NCBI RefSeq assembly: GCF_016583835.1
Contig: NZ_NRRW01000031.1
Coordinates: 1-42,959 of the forward strand
DNA from: Thiococcus pfennigii
GTDB taxonomy: Bacteria; Pseudomonadota; Gammaproteobacteria; Chromatiales; Chromatiaceae
Length of the DNA: 42,959 bases
Direction: 5' to 3'
Shown: in pieces, positions 26,978 through 36,306 of the stretch
Layout: each line of letters begins with the position of its first letter
How positions within the stretch are numbered: the first letter of the stretch is position 1
Made by a program: the position numbers and the translations under genes
The notes under the pieces: generated by a model
Told to the model about the DNA's origin: nothing
The model's input: only the letters and a program-made list of their open reading frames with translations
Databases searched by the model: none

Positions 26978-27894
26978 GGATGGACAGGCCTATCGTGATG
27001 AGGGCGGGGCGCACCCCGGGGTGCGCCACTGCCTGTCGGGGCTGGATTGCGGTCGCGATCTCGGCGTTGGTCTCCCTGGCGCTGGCCGGTTGCGCGACGG
27101 CGCCGCCGGTGAGTCCCGCGGCGCCGTCGGTCGTGGTCGCGCCGCCGCTGGCGGCCGCCGGCGATGGTGCCAACTTCCCGTATCGCAAGGCACGTGGCGG
27201 ATACCCGTCGCTCGCGCCGCTGCTCAAGCGGGTCACGCCGGCGGTCGTCAACATCTCGGTCGTCTCCGAGGTCGCTGCGCGCGAGCATCCGTTCCTGCGC
27301 GACCCGGATTTTCGCAATTTTCTCGAGAAGTTCGACCTGCCGATGCCGAACATCAGCGGCACTGAACGGCGCCAGAGCGTGGGTTCGGGGGTGATCGTCG
27401 ATAGCAGCCGCGGCTTCGTGCTGACCAACTATCACCTGCTCGAGGATGCCAAGGAGATCACGGTCACCCTCAAGGACCAGCGGAGCTTCCGGGCGCGGCT
27501 CCTCGGCGGCGATGCGCGCGCCGACGTGGCCGTCCTCCAGATCGAGCCGGTCGCGAGCGTCAACCTGCGCTTCGGCAATTCCGACGACCTGGAGGTCGGC
27601 GACTTCGTCATCGCGATCGGCAACCCGTTCGGCCTCGGCCAGACCGTCACCTCGGGCATCGTCAGCGCGGTCGGGCGCACCGGCATCGCCGGCAGTCGGC
27701 TCGGCGACCTCATTCAGACCGATGCCTCGATCAATCCGGGCAACTCCGGCGGGCCGCTGATCAATCTCGCCGGCGAGGTGGTCGGCATCAACTCGGCGCT
27801 GATCGGGCCGGCCGGGGGCAACGTCGGGATCGGCTTCGCGGTGCCGAGCAATCGGGCACGCGCGGCCCTCGACCGGGTCCTCGCCGGACGCTGA
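26971..27894 (+). CDS. Lipoprotein trypsin-like serine protease (S1C, DegP-like, no PDZ domain)
   Basis: 307 residues. The signal has a lipobox, LALAGC, near residue 40, so it is probably lipid-anchored in the envelope. A Pro/Ala linker follows, then the protease domain with the triad His in VLTNYHLLEDA, Asp in ARADVAVLQI and Ser in INPGNSGGPLINL. AIGNPFGLGQTVTSGIVSAVGR is typical of DegP/DegQ. The protein ends right after GIGFAVPSNRARAALDRVLAGR, where relatives continue into PDZ domains. Start choice is uncertain: ATG at 26971 overlaps dacB by seven bases; ATG at 26980 or 26998 also fits the signal. Probably co-transcribed with dacB. Confidence 0.88.
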   Translation: MLRMDRPIVMRAGRTPGCATACRGWIAVAISALVSLALAGCATAPPVSPAAPSVVVAPPLAAAGDGANFPYRKARGGYPSLAPLLKRVTPAVVNISVVSEVAAREHPFLRDPDFRNFLEKFDLPMPNISGTERRQSVGSGVIVDSSRGFVLTNYHLLEDAKEITVTLKDQRSFRARLLGGDARADVAVLQIEPVASVNLRFGNSDDLEVGDFVIAIGNPFGLGQTVTSGIVSAVGRTGIAGSRLGDLIQTDASINPGNSGGPLINLAGEVVGINSALIGPAGGNVGIGFAVPSNRARAALDRVLAGR

Positions 27895-27908
27895 GCGCCC
27901 CAGGGGTT

Positions 27909-27925
27909 GGCGGCCGATGGCCGCC
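27909..27925 (+). terminator. Hairpin after the protease gene, possible terminator
   Basis: GGCGGCC and GGCCGCC form a 7-bp perfect stem with loop GAT, 14 bases after the stop, followed by GGTTTG. The T-run is poor. Confidence 0.4.
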
Positions 27926-28040
27926 GGTTTGCATTCGCGTCGGCCTCTGTACTAGGGTGACCAGACAGGCTCACCGTGCGGCGCGCGTCGTGGCCCTTGA
28001 ATCTGCCCGGTGGCAGTGGCCATGTCTTACGGTAGGCGGC

Positions 28041-28113
28041 GATTTCAGAACGACCGGCATCTCTTCATCTTGTCGTCCGCGCGCTTGTGTCGGTCGTTTC
28101 TGAACCCTTCCTA
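28041..28113. repeat. Internally deleted copy of the ACGAAACACGCG element
   Basis: Joins the outer left arm (GATTTCAGAACGACCGGCAT) directly to the outer right arm (CTTGTGTCGGTCGTTTCTG, AACCCTTCCTA). The inner palindrome seen at 25033-25190 is missing. It lies just upstream of the FKBP gene. Confidence 0.75.
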
Positions 28114-28181
28114 GGCAGTGCGGCGTCGCGCGTGCTTCCACCCCTTTGCAGTCCTTCCCCACTATCCTTCAGGAGATGTCT

Positions 28182-28610
28182 ATGGCTTCCGCCCAGACCG
28201 GCGATACCGTCAAGGTCCACTACACCGGCACCTTGGATGACGGCACCGTGTTCGATTCCTCGCTCGGGCAGGGTCCGATCGAGTTCACGCTGGGCGCCGG
28301 GGACGTGATCCCGGGGTTCGACAATGCCGTCCTCGGGATGGACGCCGGCGAGTCGAAGACCGTCGTCATCCCCGCCGGCGAGGCCTACGGCCCGCGCAAC
28401 GACGAGATGCTCCAGCAGATCCCGCGCTCGGCGATCCCGGCCGAGATCGAGCTCGCCGAGGGCATGATCCTGCATGCCGAGGCGCCGGACGGCAATCGCC
28501 TGAGCTTCACCGTCGTGCAGATCGCCGACGAGCAGGTCCTGATCGACGGCAATCACCCGCTGGCGGGTCGCGATCTGACCTTCGCGCTGGAGTTGGTCGA
28601 GATCGCCTGA
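28182..28610 (+). CDS. FKBP-type peptidyl-prolyl isomerase (SlyD-like, short)
   Basis: Folding helper catalysing proline cis-trans isomerisation. It has 142 residues. The FKBP core KVHYTGTLDDGTVFDSS, LGAGDVIPGFDNAVLGM and GESKTVVIP is interrupted by an insert-in-flap domain (AYGPRNDEMLQQIPRSAIP to about 125), which marks the SlyD/SlpA group. The His/Cys-rich metal tail of E. coli SlyD is absent. The ATG at 28182 has AGGAG six bases upstream; the ATG at 28176 directly abuts AGGAG and is less likely. No signal peptide, so cytoplasmic. Confidence 0.94.
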   Translation: MASAQTGDTVKVHYTGTLDDGTVFDSSLGQGPIEFTLGAGDVIPGFDNAVLGMDAGESKTVVIPAGEAYGPRNDEMLQQIPRSAIPAEIELAEGMILHAEAPDGNRLSFTVVQIADEQVLIDGNHPLAGRDLTFALELVEIA

Positions 28611-28626
28611 TCCGGCGGCCCGCGGC

Positions 28627-29175
28627 TCAGCGCGCCGCGGGTGGGTCCGGATGGATCCGCACGAGTTCGACGAAGGCGAGGTCGTAGGGGTTGCGCGCAT
28701 CGCGCGCGCGGACCTCGCGGCGGTTCTCCCGCCAACAGGCCGGGTCCCAGGCCGGGAAGACCGTGTCGCCGGCGATGTCGGCGGCGATCTCGGTCAGGTA
28801 CAGGCGTTGGGCCAGCGGCAGCATCGCCCGGTACAGGGCCGCCCCACCGATGACCATGAGCTCGGCCGCCCCGGCGGCCGCGGCCAGGGCCTCCTCGGGC
28901 GAGCCGACGACCAGGCAGCCCGGGGCGCGATAGCCTGGGTCGCGCGTGACGACGATATGCCGGCGCCGCGCGAGCAGGCCGGGCAGCGATTCCCAGGTGC
29001 GCCGACCCATGACGATCGGCTTGTCGAGGGTCAGACGCTTGAAGTGGGCGAGGTCGGCGGGCAGGTGCCAGGGCAGCGCATTGTCGCGACCGATGACGCG
29101 GTTGTGCGCCATTGCCGCGATCAGGCTCACGCGCGGCCGTGCGCCGTCCTTGGCGATCCCGGGTCCCGCGGTCAT
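28627..29175 (-). CDS. folA: Dihydrofolate reductase
   Basis: Reduces dihydrofolate with NADPH. The core begins VSLIAAMAHNRVIG and continues with DNALPWHLPADLAHFKRLT (catalytic Asp in LPADL), PIVMGRRTWESL, HIVVTRDPGY and MVIGGAALYRAML. It has 182 residues from the ATG at 29175, about 15-20 more than usual at the N-terminus; a GTG at the family start would give about 166, but neither start has a good ribosome site. The C-terminal tail is Arg/Pro-rich. Convergent with the FKBP gene (16 bp) and 29 bp downstream of rsfS. Confidence 0.95.
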   Translation of the reverse strand: MTAGPGIAKDGARPRVSLIAAMAHNRVIGRDNALPWHLPADLAHFKRLTLDKPIVMGRRTWESLPGLLARRRHIVVTRDPGYRAPGCLVVGSPEEALAAAAGAAELMVIGGAALYRAMLPLAQRLYLTEIAADIAGDTVFPAWDPACWRENRREVRARDARNPYDLAFVELVRIHPDPPAAR

Positions 29176-29204
29176 CGGTGCGATGCCATGGCCGGACCCG
29201 AGCC

Positions 29205-29558
29205 TCAGCGGCCGTGGGCGGCGGTGGCGACCAGGGTCGGCGCCGCCCAGAGCCGCTCGAGGTTGTAGAAGTCGCGGACCTTGGGCAGCATGACGTGGAC
29301 GACGATGCCGTTGAGGTCGACCAGCGCCCATTCGCCCTCGGCGACGCCCTCGCAGCCGAGCGGCGCCTCGCCGGCCTCCTTGGCCCGGTAGGCGACGGTC
29401 TCGGCGATCGCCTTGACGTGGCGATCCGAGGTGCCGCTGGCGACGACCATGTAGTCCGTGACCGATGTCTTGCCATGGACATCGAGGACGCTGACGTCCC
29501 TGGCCTTCATGTCGTCCAGGGTCGCCAGGACCAGGCTCTTGAGCTCATCGAGCTGCAT
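29205..29558 (-). CDS. rsfS: Ribosomal silencing factor RsfS
   Basis: Binds uL14 on the 50S subunit and blocks joining with 30S during starvation. It has 117 residues. DVSVLDVHGKTSVTDYMVVA, SGTSDRHVKAIAE and the closing GIVVHVMLPKVRDFYNLERLW are family hallmarks. The ATG at 29558 is preceded by AGAGGAG. It follows nadD, the usual partner; the common next gene rlmH is replaced here by folA. Confidence 0.95.
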   Translation of the reverse strand: MQLDELKSLVLATLDDMKARDVSVLDVHGKTSVTDYMVVASGTSDRHVKAIAETVAYRAKEAGEAPLGCEGVAEGEWALVDLNGIVVHVMLPKVRDFYNLERLWAAPTLVATAAHGR

Positions 29559-29591
29559 GCGATCTCCTCTGTCGGGGTTGGGGGTCGGATA

Positions 29592-30254
29592 TCAGGGCGC
29601 CAGTGGCGCGTTCGGGGCCTGTGCCCGGCGGTAGAGCCCGGCCTGCTCGATGATCGCGATGACCGGATCCGGGAGCAGGAAGCGGGCGCTGCGGCCGGCG
29701 GCGATCAGGCGGCGGATCGCCGTCGCCGAGATCGCCAGTTGCGTCACCTCGTGGCAATGGATGTGGCCGGCCGGCCGTCGCGCCAGGGCCGCGGGGTCCG
29801 TCGCCTGTCGTTCGGCGAGTAGGGCGCGCAGGTCGGGGTCCCACTCGGGCGCTGGGCCAGGTCGGGTCATCACGACCAGATGGGCGAGCCCGAGGATCGC
29901 GTGCGGGCGGTGCCAGGCGAGGAAGCCGGCGAAGGCATCGCTGCCGAGCAGCAGGCAGAGCGGGCGTCGCGGCCCGAGCTCGGCGCGCAACGAGGCGAGG
30001 GTGTCGTGGCTGTAGGAGCCGCCCGGGCGCTCGAGCTCGCGGGCGTCGGCGAGAAAGCCCGGCTGGTCCGCGATCGCCGCCCGTACCATCGCCAGGCGGT
30101 GGCGGCCGTCGGCATGGGGCTGGGCGCGGTGGACGGCCTGATTCAGCGGCACCAGGCGCAGCTCGGCGAGACCGAGCGCCTCGGCGACCTCGAGGGCCGG
30201 GCGCAGGTGGCCGAAGTGGATCGGGTCGAAGGTGCCGCCGAGGATCCCGATCAT
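29592..30254 (-). CDS. nadD: Nicotinate-nucleotide adenylyltransferase
   Basis: Makes deamido-NAD from nicotinate mononucleotide and ATP. It has 220 residues. The nucleotidylyltransferase motif GILGGTFDPIHFGHLRP lies at the start (HxGH) and the ISATAIRRLI signature near residue 185. The PGGSYSHDTLASLRAELG and LLLGSDAFAGFLAWHRP segments are typical. It lies between proA (115 bp upstream, nothing seen in the gap) and rsfS. Confidence 0.95.
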   Translation of the reverse strand: MIGILGGTFDPIHFGHLRPALEVAEALGLAELRLVPLNQAVHRAQPHADGRHRLAMVRAAIADQPGFLADARELERPGGSYSHDTLASLRAELGPRRPLCLLLGSDAFAGFLAWHRPHAILGLAHLVVMTRPGPAPEWDPDLRALLAERQATDPAALARRPAGHIHCHEVTQLAISATAIRRLIAAGRSARFLLPDPVIAIIEQAGLYRRAQAPNAPLAP

Positions 30255-30369
30255 GTCGTGCGCGGGCCCGTGCCGCCGCGCCGGGCCGCGGTCCTGCCCT
30301 GCACGGGGGTCAGCGCCGCCACCCCTCGGCCCCGCTCCCTTGGGCTGGTGTCCGAGGCGTCATCGGGCC

Positions 30370-31677
30370 TCAACCCCCGCGCACCTGGCCGTCGCCGAGG
30401 ACGACGAATTTCTGCGACGTCAGCCCCTCGAGGCCGACCGGCCCGCGGGCGTGGAACTTGTCGGTGCTGATGCCGATCTCGGCGCCGAGGCCGTACTCGA
30501 AGCCGTCGGCGAAGCGGGTCGAGGCGTTGACCATGACCGAGCTGGAGTCGACCTCGCGCAGGAAGCGGCGGGCGCGCGAGTAGTCCTCGGTGACGATCGC
30601 CTCCGTGTGGCCCGAGCCGTAGCGGGCGATGTGGTCCATCGCCGCGTCCAGGTCGGCGACGACCCGCACGGCGAGGATCGGCGCCAGGTACTCGGCCCCC
30701 CAGTCGGCGTCGCTCGCCGCCACGGCCTCGGGCAGCAGCGCGCAGGCGCGCGGGCAACCGCGCAGCTCCACCCCCTTGGCGGCGTAGGCGGCGCCGAGCC
30801 GCGGCAGGATCCGCGCGGCGACGCCCTCGGCGACGAGCAGCGTCTCCATCGTGTTGCAGGTGCCGTAGCGCTGGGTCTTCGCGTTGAGGGCGATCGCGAA
30901 GGCCTTGTCGAGATCGGCGGCGTCATCGATGTAGACGTGGCAGACCCCGTCCAGGTGTTTGATGACCGGCACCCGCGCGTCGCGGCTGATGCGTTCGATC
31001 AGGCCCTTGCCGCCGCGCGGGATGATGACGTCGATCGCCTCGGGCATCTGGATCATGGCCCCGACCGCGGCCCGGTCCGTCGTCGTCAGTACCTGGACGC
31101 CGTCGCCCGGCAGGCCGGCGCGCGCGAGCCCGCGGCGGATGCTCGCGGCGATCGCCTGGTTCGACGCGAAGGCCTCCGAGCCGCCGCGCAGGACGCAGGC
31201 ATTGCCGGACTTGAGGCATAGCCCGGCGGCATCGGCGGTCACGTTCGGGCGCGACTCGTAGATGATGCCGACGACCCCGAGCGGGACGCGCATCCGTCCG
31301 ACCTGGATGCCGCTCGGGCGGTAGGCCAGGTCGGTGATGGTGCCGACCGGGTCGGGCAGGGCGGCGATCTGGCGCAGGCCCTCGATCATGGCGTCGATCC
31401 GTGCCGGTGTGAGTTCGAGGCGATCGAGCAGGGCCGCGTCGAGACCCTTGGCGGCGCCGGCCTCCAGGTCGTGGCGATTGGCTGTCGCGAGCAGGTCGCG
31501 CTGGCCATCGAGATCCTCGGCGATCGCGCGCAACGCGGCGTCTTTCGCGGCCGTGTCGGCGCGCGCCAGGTGGCGGGCGGCGGCGCGGGCGCGCGCGCCG
31601 ACCTCGGCCATGTGGGTGCCGATGTCGTCGATCGCGGTCTCGCTGACCAGCGCCTCGAGCGGTTGGGTGGTGGACAT
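30370..31677 (-). CDS. proA: Glutamate-5-semialdehyde dehydrogenase (gamma-glutamyl phosphate reductase)
   Basis: Second step of proline synthesis; NADPH-dependent aldehyde-dehydrogenase fold. It has 435 residues. Cofactor-binding [20 protein letters not shown] lies near 133-152, PRGGKGLI near 220 and the catalytic Cys274 in [13 protein letters not shown]. Near the C-terminus is the [20 protein letters not shown] signature. I chose the ATG at 31677 as the family start, with AAGAGG about 12 bases upstream. A repeat element occupies the 314-bp gap to holA. Confidence 0.96.
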   Translation of the reverse strand: MSTTQPLEALVSETAIDDIGTHMAEVGARARAAARHLARADTAAKDAALRAIAEDLDGQRDLLATANRHDLEAGAAKGLDAALLDRLELTPARIDAMIEGLRQIAALPDPVGTITDLAYRPSGIQVGRMRVPLGVVGIIYESRPNVTADAAGLCLKSGNACVLRGGSEAFASNQAIAASIRRGLARAGLPGDGVQVLTTTDRAAVGAMIQMPEAIDVIIPRGGKGLIERISRDARVPVIKHLDGVCHVYIDDAADLDKAFAIALNAKTQRYGTCNTMETLLVAEGVAARILPRLGAAYAAKGVELRGCPRACALLPEAVAASDADWGAEYLAPILAVRVVADLDAAMDHIARYGSGHTEAIVTEDYSRARRFLREVDSSSVMVNASTRFADGFEYGLGAEIGISTDKFHARGPVGLEGLTSQKFVVLGDGQVRGG

Positions 31678-31723
31678 CTGTCGTCGTGACCTCTTGGGCG
31701 GGGTGGCGGCGCCACCTGGACCT

Positions 31724-31931
31724 AGCAACGAATCAAGAACAACCGGCACATCTTCTTAGAACTACGAAACACGCGAAACACGCGAAACACGCGAAACACG
31801 CGAAACACGCGAAACACGCGAAAAAACTGAACAAAAATCGACTTATCCGCTGTTTTTCGCGATTTTCGTGTATTTCGTAGTTTCTTGTCTTCCCTGCGCT
31901 TGCGTCGGTTGTTTCTGCGCCGTTCCCTAAG
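31724..31931. repeat. ACGAAACACGCG element with an expanded 9-bp tandem
   Basis: Full-length copy (about 208 bases) of the near-palindromic element. The left arm has GAATCAAGAACAACCGGCAC and ATCTTCTTAGAACTACGAAA. The right arm has TTTTTCGCGATTTTCG, TGTATTTCGTAGTTTCTTG and a diverged outer end. Its left inner arm is lengthened by the tandem at 31765-31818. The remainder of the proA-holA gap shows nothing. Confidence 0.85.
31765..31818. repeat. Six tandem 9-bp units CGAAACACG
   Basis: Six perfect units inside the repeat element; other copies in the window have one to one and a half units. The expansion is typical of replication slippage and gives a repeating FAC frame on the minus strand that is not a gene. 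Confidence 0.95.
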
Positions 31932-31991
31932 GCTGATGGCCGGAGCGGAATAGACGGTCTGTTCATCGACCGGAATCGCCTAAGCGTTCGG

Positions 31992-33035
31992 CTAGCCTAC
32001 CAAATTCGGTGGCGGGCGGAAATTCCTCCGCGCGCCGCGGGCCAACCCGTCGGCGATCTCCGCGAGCAGCGGCCAGGGGTCGCCGGGCATCACCCCCTTG
32101 ATGCAGGCATCGGCGGCGGCGCAGCGCTCGAGCAGCCGGTGCAGGTCCGCGAGCGGCAGCCGGGCGAGCGCCCGCTCGACCTGGGGCTGGCGCGTCGGGC
32201 GGACCTGGTGGGCGGCGAAGACGGGTGCGAGGTCTTGGCCGCGCGCGCGGGCGAAGGCCGCCGCCGCGAGCAGGCGGACGTCGCGGGCCAGGCTCCAGAG
32301 GACCAGGGGCTCACCGGTGCCGTCGGCAGCGAGCACCGCGAGGATGCGTTGGACGCGTGCCCGCTCGCCGGCCAGGGCCGCGTCGCCCAGCGCGAAGACG
32401 TCGAAGCGTGCGCTGTCGCCGACGGCGGCCAGCAGGTCGGCCTCGCTCAGCGGGCCGCCGGCGTGCAGCAGCGCGAGCTTCTCGACCTCCTGGTCGGCGG
32501 CGAGCATGTTCCCCTCGGCCCGCTCGGCGAGCAGGGCGGCGACCCCGGGGGCCGGTTGGAAGCCGGCCGCCCGCAGTCGTTCCTCCAGCCAGGCGATGAA
32601 GGTGCGCCCGGTCAGCGGCCAGACCTCGAGGATCACGCCGGCCTGATCGACGGCCTGCGACCAGCCGCCCTTGAGCTCCTTGCGCTCCAGGTGCGGGGCG
32701 AGGATCAGCAGGCAGTCCTCGGCGGGTGGGCGGGCGCAGTAGGCGCGCAGCGCCGCGCCGCCGTCGCGGCCGAGGCGCGCGGTCGCGATGCGCAGCTCGA
32801 TGAGCCGGCGGCGCGAGAAGAGCGACAGGGTCTCGCGGGTCGCGGCCAGTGCCCGCCAGTCGAAGGTGGCGTCCTGATCGAGGACCTCGCGCTCGTCGCA
32901 GCCGGCGGCGCGGGCCGCGGCGCGGATCGCCTCGGCGGCGTCGCGCAGCTGGAGCGGTTCGCCGCCGCTCAGCAGGTAGACGGGCGCCAGGCCTCGGCGC
33001 AGATGGCCGGCGAGCTGCGGGTAGCGCAGGCGCAT
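31992..33035 (-). CDS. holA: DNA polymerase III subunit delta
   Basis: Clamp-loader subunit that opens the beta clamp. It has 347 residues (343 in E. coli). The start PVYLLSGGEPLQLRDAAEAIR is the degenerate P-loop region, SLFSRRRLIELR lies near 72 and the family's LAERAEGNMLAADQEVEKLALL near 170-190. The C-terminal collar domain ends in an Arg/Pro-rich tail. It starts 18 bases after lptE in the usual leuS-lptE-holA order. Confidence 0.95.
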   Translation of the reverse strand: MRLRYPQLAGHLRRGLAPVYLLSGGEPLQLRDAAEAIRAAARAAGCDEREVLDQDATFDWRALAATRETLSLFSRRRLIELRIATARLGRDGGAALRAYCARPPAEDCLLILAPHLERKELKGGWSQAVDQAGVILEVWPLTGRTFIAWLEERLRAAGFQPAPGVAALLAERAEGNMLAADQEVEKLALLHAGGPLSEADLLAAVGDSARFDVFALGDAALAGERARVQRILAVLAADGTGEPLVLWSLARDVRLLAAAAFARARGQDLAPVFAAHQVRPTRQPQVERALARLPLADLHRLLERCAAADACIKGVMPGDPWPLLAEIADGLARGARRNFRPPPNLVG

Positions 33036-33053
33036 CGCGGCGTGCGGCGCGCC

Positions 33054-33599
33054 TCAGCGCAGGGCCGCGCGCAGGCGCAGCACCAGGCGGTCGGCGGCCT
33101 CCTCCTCCATGTCCCGGTAGACCATCTCGGTCTCCTCGCGCTTGCCGAGGACCTCGATGTCCGGATTGTCGAAGGTGCGCATTAGGGTCACCTGCTGGGC
33201 GGGGACGAGCGGGGCGCCGGCGGCGTCGAGGGCATCGAAGGTCACCTGCAGGCCCAGGTCGTAGGCCAGCACCTTGCCGTTGCGGTCGACGGCGGCGACG
33301 CGCGAGTCGCGGTTCTCCGAGAGGATGCGCACGACGGCCCGCGCCGCCTGCCGGTCCTCGGTGATCCGCACCTGGCTGCCCTGGAGGCGATCGAGGAGCG
33401 CCCGGCCGGTCGCGGTGCCCGCGTCGTCCTGGATGAAGAGCGGATCGAGCTCCAGGGGGATCTCGCTCGTGCCGCGCAACTGGAAGCCGCAGCCGCCCGC
33501 CAGCAGCGCCGCGAGCGCGGCGGCGACGAGGGGGCGCCACGGGACCGACCGGTGGCGGCGCGCGGGCTGCGCCGGCAGCGAGGGCGTATCAGTTGGCAA
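33054..33599 (-). CDS. lptE: LPS-assembly lipoprotein LptE
   Basis: Outer-membrane plug lipoprotein that partners LptD in LPS insertion. It has 181 residues. The signal ends in [15 protein letters not shown]; the GFQLRG after the cysteine is the family hallmark, and the lipobox has Ala-Gly-Gly before Cys instead of the more usual Leu-x-x. A beta/alpha domain follows with [19 protein letters not shown]. The start is TTG at 33599, overlapping the leuS end by 11 bases; no ATG or GTG is available before the signal. The N-terminus before the hydrophobic part is long and basic (about 20 residues). Confidence 0.9.
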   Translation of the reverse strand: MPTDTPSLPAQPARRHRSVPWRPLVAAALAALLAGGCGFQLRGTSEIPLELDPLFIQDDAGTATGRALLDRLQGSQVRITEDRQAARAVVRILSENRDSRVAAVDRNGKVLAYDLGLQVTFDALDAAGAPLVPAQQVTLMRTFDNPDIEVLGKREETEMVYRDMEEEAADRLVLRLRAALR

Positions 33600-36264
33600 C
33601 GATGTTCACCAGCTTGTTGGGGACCAGGACGACCTTGCGTACCGTCTGCGCGGCGATGAAGCGCTGGACGTTGTCGTTGGCGAGCGCCGCCTCTTCGATC
33701 GCCGCGCGGGGCGCATCGGCCGGCACCGCGACCTTGCCGCGGACCTTGCCATTGACCTGCACGACGTACTCGACCTGGGCCTGGCGCAGCGCCTCCTCAT
33801 CGACGATCGGCCAGGGCGCGTTCAGGATGTCGTCGCCGAAGCCGAGCGCACACCACAGGTGGTGGGTGACGTGCGGCGCGATCGGCCCGAGCAGGCGCAG
33901 CACCAGACCCAACCCCTCGCGCTTCAGTGCACGCCCCGACGGCCCGTCGTCGAGCTTGTAGAGGATGTTGACCATCGTCATGCAGCCCGAGACGACCGTG
34001 TTGAACTGGTTGCGCTCGTAGTCGTAGAGGGCCTTGCGCAGGGTCGCGTGCAGCTCGCGGCGGGCCGCTTGGTCGGCCTCGCTCAACGCAACCTCGCCGC
34101 TCCGGGCATCGCCGGGTTCGCCGGCGGGCTCGTTCGCCGCCAGGGCCCAGAGCCGGCGGAGGAAGCGGGCGGCGCCCTCGACGCCCTCGTCGTTCCATTC
34201 GAGCGACTGGTCGGGCGGTGAGGTGAACATGGTGTAGAGCCGCACCGTGTCGGCGCCGTAGCGGTCGATCAGGGTCTGGGGGTCGACGCCGTTGTTCTTC
34301 GACTTCGACATCTTCTCGACGCCGCCGAAGGTCACCGGTTGGCCATCGGCCTTCAGGACCGCGCCGACGAGCTTGCCCTTCTCGTCGCGGGTGACCTCGA
34401 CATCGGCGGGGTTGATCCAGGTCTTGCGCCCGTCGGGGCCCTCACGGTACCAGGTCTCGGCGACGACCATCCCCTGCGTCAGCAGTCGCGTGAAGGGCTC
34501 GTCGCAGGCGACCAGCCCCTCGTCGCGCATCAGCTTGTGGAAGAAGCGCGCGTAGAGCAGGTGCAGCACCGCGTGCTCGATGCCGCCGACGTACTGATCG
34601 ACCGGCAGCCAGTACTTGGCCCGCTCATCGAGCATGGCCTGGTCGCAGTCGGCGCTGCAGTAGCGCGCGTAGTACCAGCTCGACTCGAAGAAGGTGTCGA
34701 AGGTGTCGGTCTCGCGGGTCTCGCCGGCGGCGAGCTCGGAGAACTCGGGCATTCGTTTCAGCGGTGAGCCCGAGCCGTCGACGACGACGTCCTCGGGCAG
34801 GCGCACCGGCAGGTCGGTCTCGGCGCGGATGCCGCCGTCGGCGGTGCGCACGACCGGGATCGGGCAGCCCCAGTAGCGCTGGCGCGAGACGCCCCAGTCG
34901 CGCAGCCGGAAGTTGACCCGCCGCTCGCCCTTGCCGCGCTCGGCGAGCCAGGCGGCGATGGCGTCGAAGGCATCCGCCGAAGTCAGGCCATCGAAGGGAG
35001 CCGAGTCGAAGAGCACGCCTGGTTGCTCAAATCTGTCGTCCCACTTATCGAACTGCAGTGGATCGAGCACCGGTTGGCCACTCACACCCAATGCCGGCGA
35101 TTCACCCACGATCGGCTGATTACCAACGGCATCATTGCTACCGGATAGCTTATAGATGTTTCTTCCCTGCCATTCGCGTGGAACGATCACTGGCTTGATA
35201 GGAATGCCATATTTCTTCGCGAAATCGAAGTCTCGATGGTCATGGGCCGGGACCGACATCACGGCGCCGGTGCCATAGCCCATCAGGACGAAGTTCGCGG
35301 CGTAGATGGGCACGGCCGCGCCGGTGATCGGGTGGATCGCGTCCAGGCCCAACGGATGGCCCTTCTTCTCCATCGTCTCCAGCTCGGCCTCGGAGACGCC
35401 GCCGCGGCGGCACTCGTCGATGAAGGCCGCGAGGGCCGGATCGGACGCGGCGGCGCGGCGCGCGAGCGGGTGCTCGGCGGCGACCGCGACATAGGTCACG
35501 CCCATGACGGTGTCCGGGCGGGTCGTGTAGATGCCGAGCGTCTCCTCGGAGCCCGCGATGCCGAATTCCATGTAGACGCCCTCGGAGCGCCCGATCCAGT
35601 TGCGCTGCATCGTGCGCACCTGCTCGGGCCAGCCGTCCAGGCCGTCGAGTGCCTCGAGCAGCTCCTCGGCATAGTCGGTGATGCGCACCGACCATTGCTC
35701 GATCTCGCGCCGCTCGACCGGCGCCCCGGAGCGCCAGCCCTTGCCGTCGATGACCTGCTCGTTGGCGAGCACCGTCTGGTCGACCGGGTCCCAGTTGACG
35801 ACCGCGGTGGCCCGGTACGCGAGGCCCTTCTCGATCAGGCGGGTGAAGAGCCACTGTTCCCAGCGGTAGTAGTCCGGGTCGCAGGTCGCGAGCTCGCGGT
35901 CCCAGTCGTAGCCGAAGCCGAGGCGGCGCAGCTGCCCCTTCATGTAGGCGATGTTCTGGCGCGTCCACTGCGACGGCGGGATGCCGTGCTGGATCGCCGC
36001 GTTCTCCGCCGGCAGGCCGAAGGCGTCCCAGCCCATCGGCTGGAGGACGTTCTTGCCGCGCATGCGCTGGTAGCGGGCGATCACATCGCCGATCGTGTAG
36101 TTGCGCACATGGCCCATGTGCAGGCGCCCGGAGGGGTAGGGGAACATCGAGAGGCAGTAGAACTTCTCGCGGGTCGGATCCTCGACCGCCTTGAAGCTCT
36201 GGTGTTCTTCCCAAAAGGCCTGGGCCGCGGCCTCGATGGCCTGCGGGTCGTAGTCGTTATGCAT
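33589..36264 (-). CDS. leuS: Leucyl-tRNA synthetase
   Basis: Charges tRNA-Leu and edits mischarged tRNA. It has 891 residues against 860 in E. coli. The HIGH-type motif is [11 protein letters not shown] (42-52). The editing domain (about 220-400) has [22 protein letters not shown] and [21 protein letters not shown]. Then come [21 protein letters not shown], the KMSKS loop in [16 protein letters not shown], and the anticodon and C-terminal domains ending NKLVNIVAN. Between IKPVI and GVLFDSAPF about 55 residues stand where E. coli has about 18, and that stretch (near 35020-35230) has much lower GC than its surroundings. Heads the leuS-lptE-holA series. Confidence 0.96.
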   Translation of the reverse strand: MHNDYDPQAIEAAAQAFWEEHQSFKAVEDPTREKFYCLSMFPYPSGRLHMGHVRNYTIGDVIARYQRMRGKNVLQPMGWDAFGLPAENAAIQHGIPPSQWTRQNIAYMKGQLRRLGFGYDWDRELATCDPDYYRWEQWLFTRLIEKGLAYRATAVVNWDPVDQTVLANEQVIDGKGWRSGAPVERREIEQWSVRITDYAEELLEALDGLDGWPEQVRTMQRNWIGRSEGVYMEFGIAGSEETLGIYTTRPDTVMGVTYVAVAAEHPLARRAAASDPALAAFIDECRRGGVSEAELETMEKKGHPLGLDAIHPITGAAVPIYAANFVLMGYGTGAVMSVPAHDHRDFDFAKKYGIPIKPVIVPREWQGRNIYKLSGSNDAVGNQPIVGESPALGVSGQPVLDPLQFDKWDDRFEQPGVLFDSAPFDGLTSADAFDAIAAWLAERGKGERRVNFRLRDWGVSRQRYWGCPIPVVRTADGGIRAETDLPVRLPEDVVVDGSGSPLKRMPEFSELAAGETRETDTFDTFFESSWYYARYCSADCDQAMLDERAKYWLPVDQYVGGIEHAVLHLLYARFFHKLMRDEGLVACDEPFTRLLTQGMVVAETWYREGPDGRKTWINPADVEVTRDEKGKLVGAVLKADGQPVTFGGVEKMSKSKNNGVDPQTLIDRYGADTVRLYTMFTSPPDQSLEWNDEGVEGAARFLRRLWALAANEPAGEPGDARSGEVALSEADQAARRELHATLRKALYDYERNQFNTVVSGCMTMVNILYKLDDGPSGRALKREGLGLVLRLLGPIAPHVTHHLWCALGFGDDILNAPWPIVDEEALRQAQVEYVVQVNGKVRGKVAVPADAPRAAIEEAALANDNVQRFIAAQTVRKVVLVPNKLVNIVAN

Positions 36265-36306
36265 CGCCGGTGTCTATCTGCCTGGAATGTTTATCTTGCA
36301 ATTGGA

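Noticed and set aside
31765-31818. CRISPR array
   Set aside because: The units are 9 bp with no spacers; this is a simple tandem expansion.
31733-31966. Leftward frame with repeated FAC residues
   Set aside because: Produced by the 9-bp tandem in a non-coding repeat.
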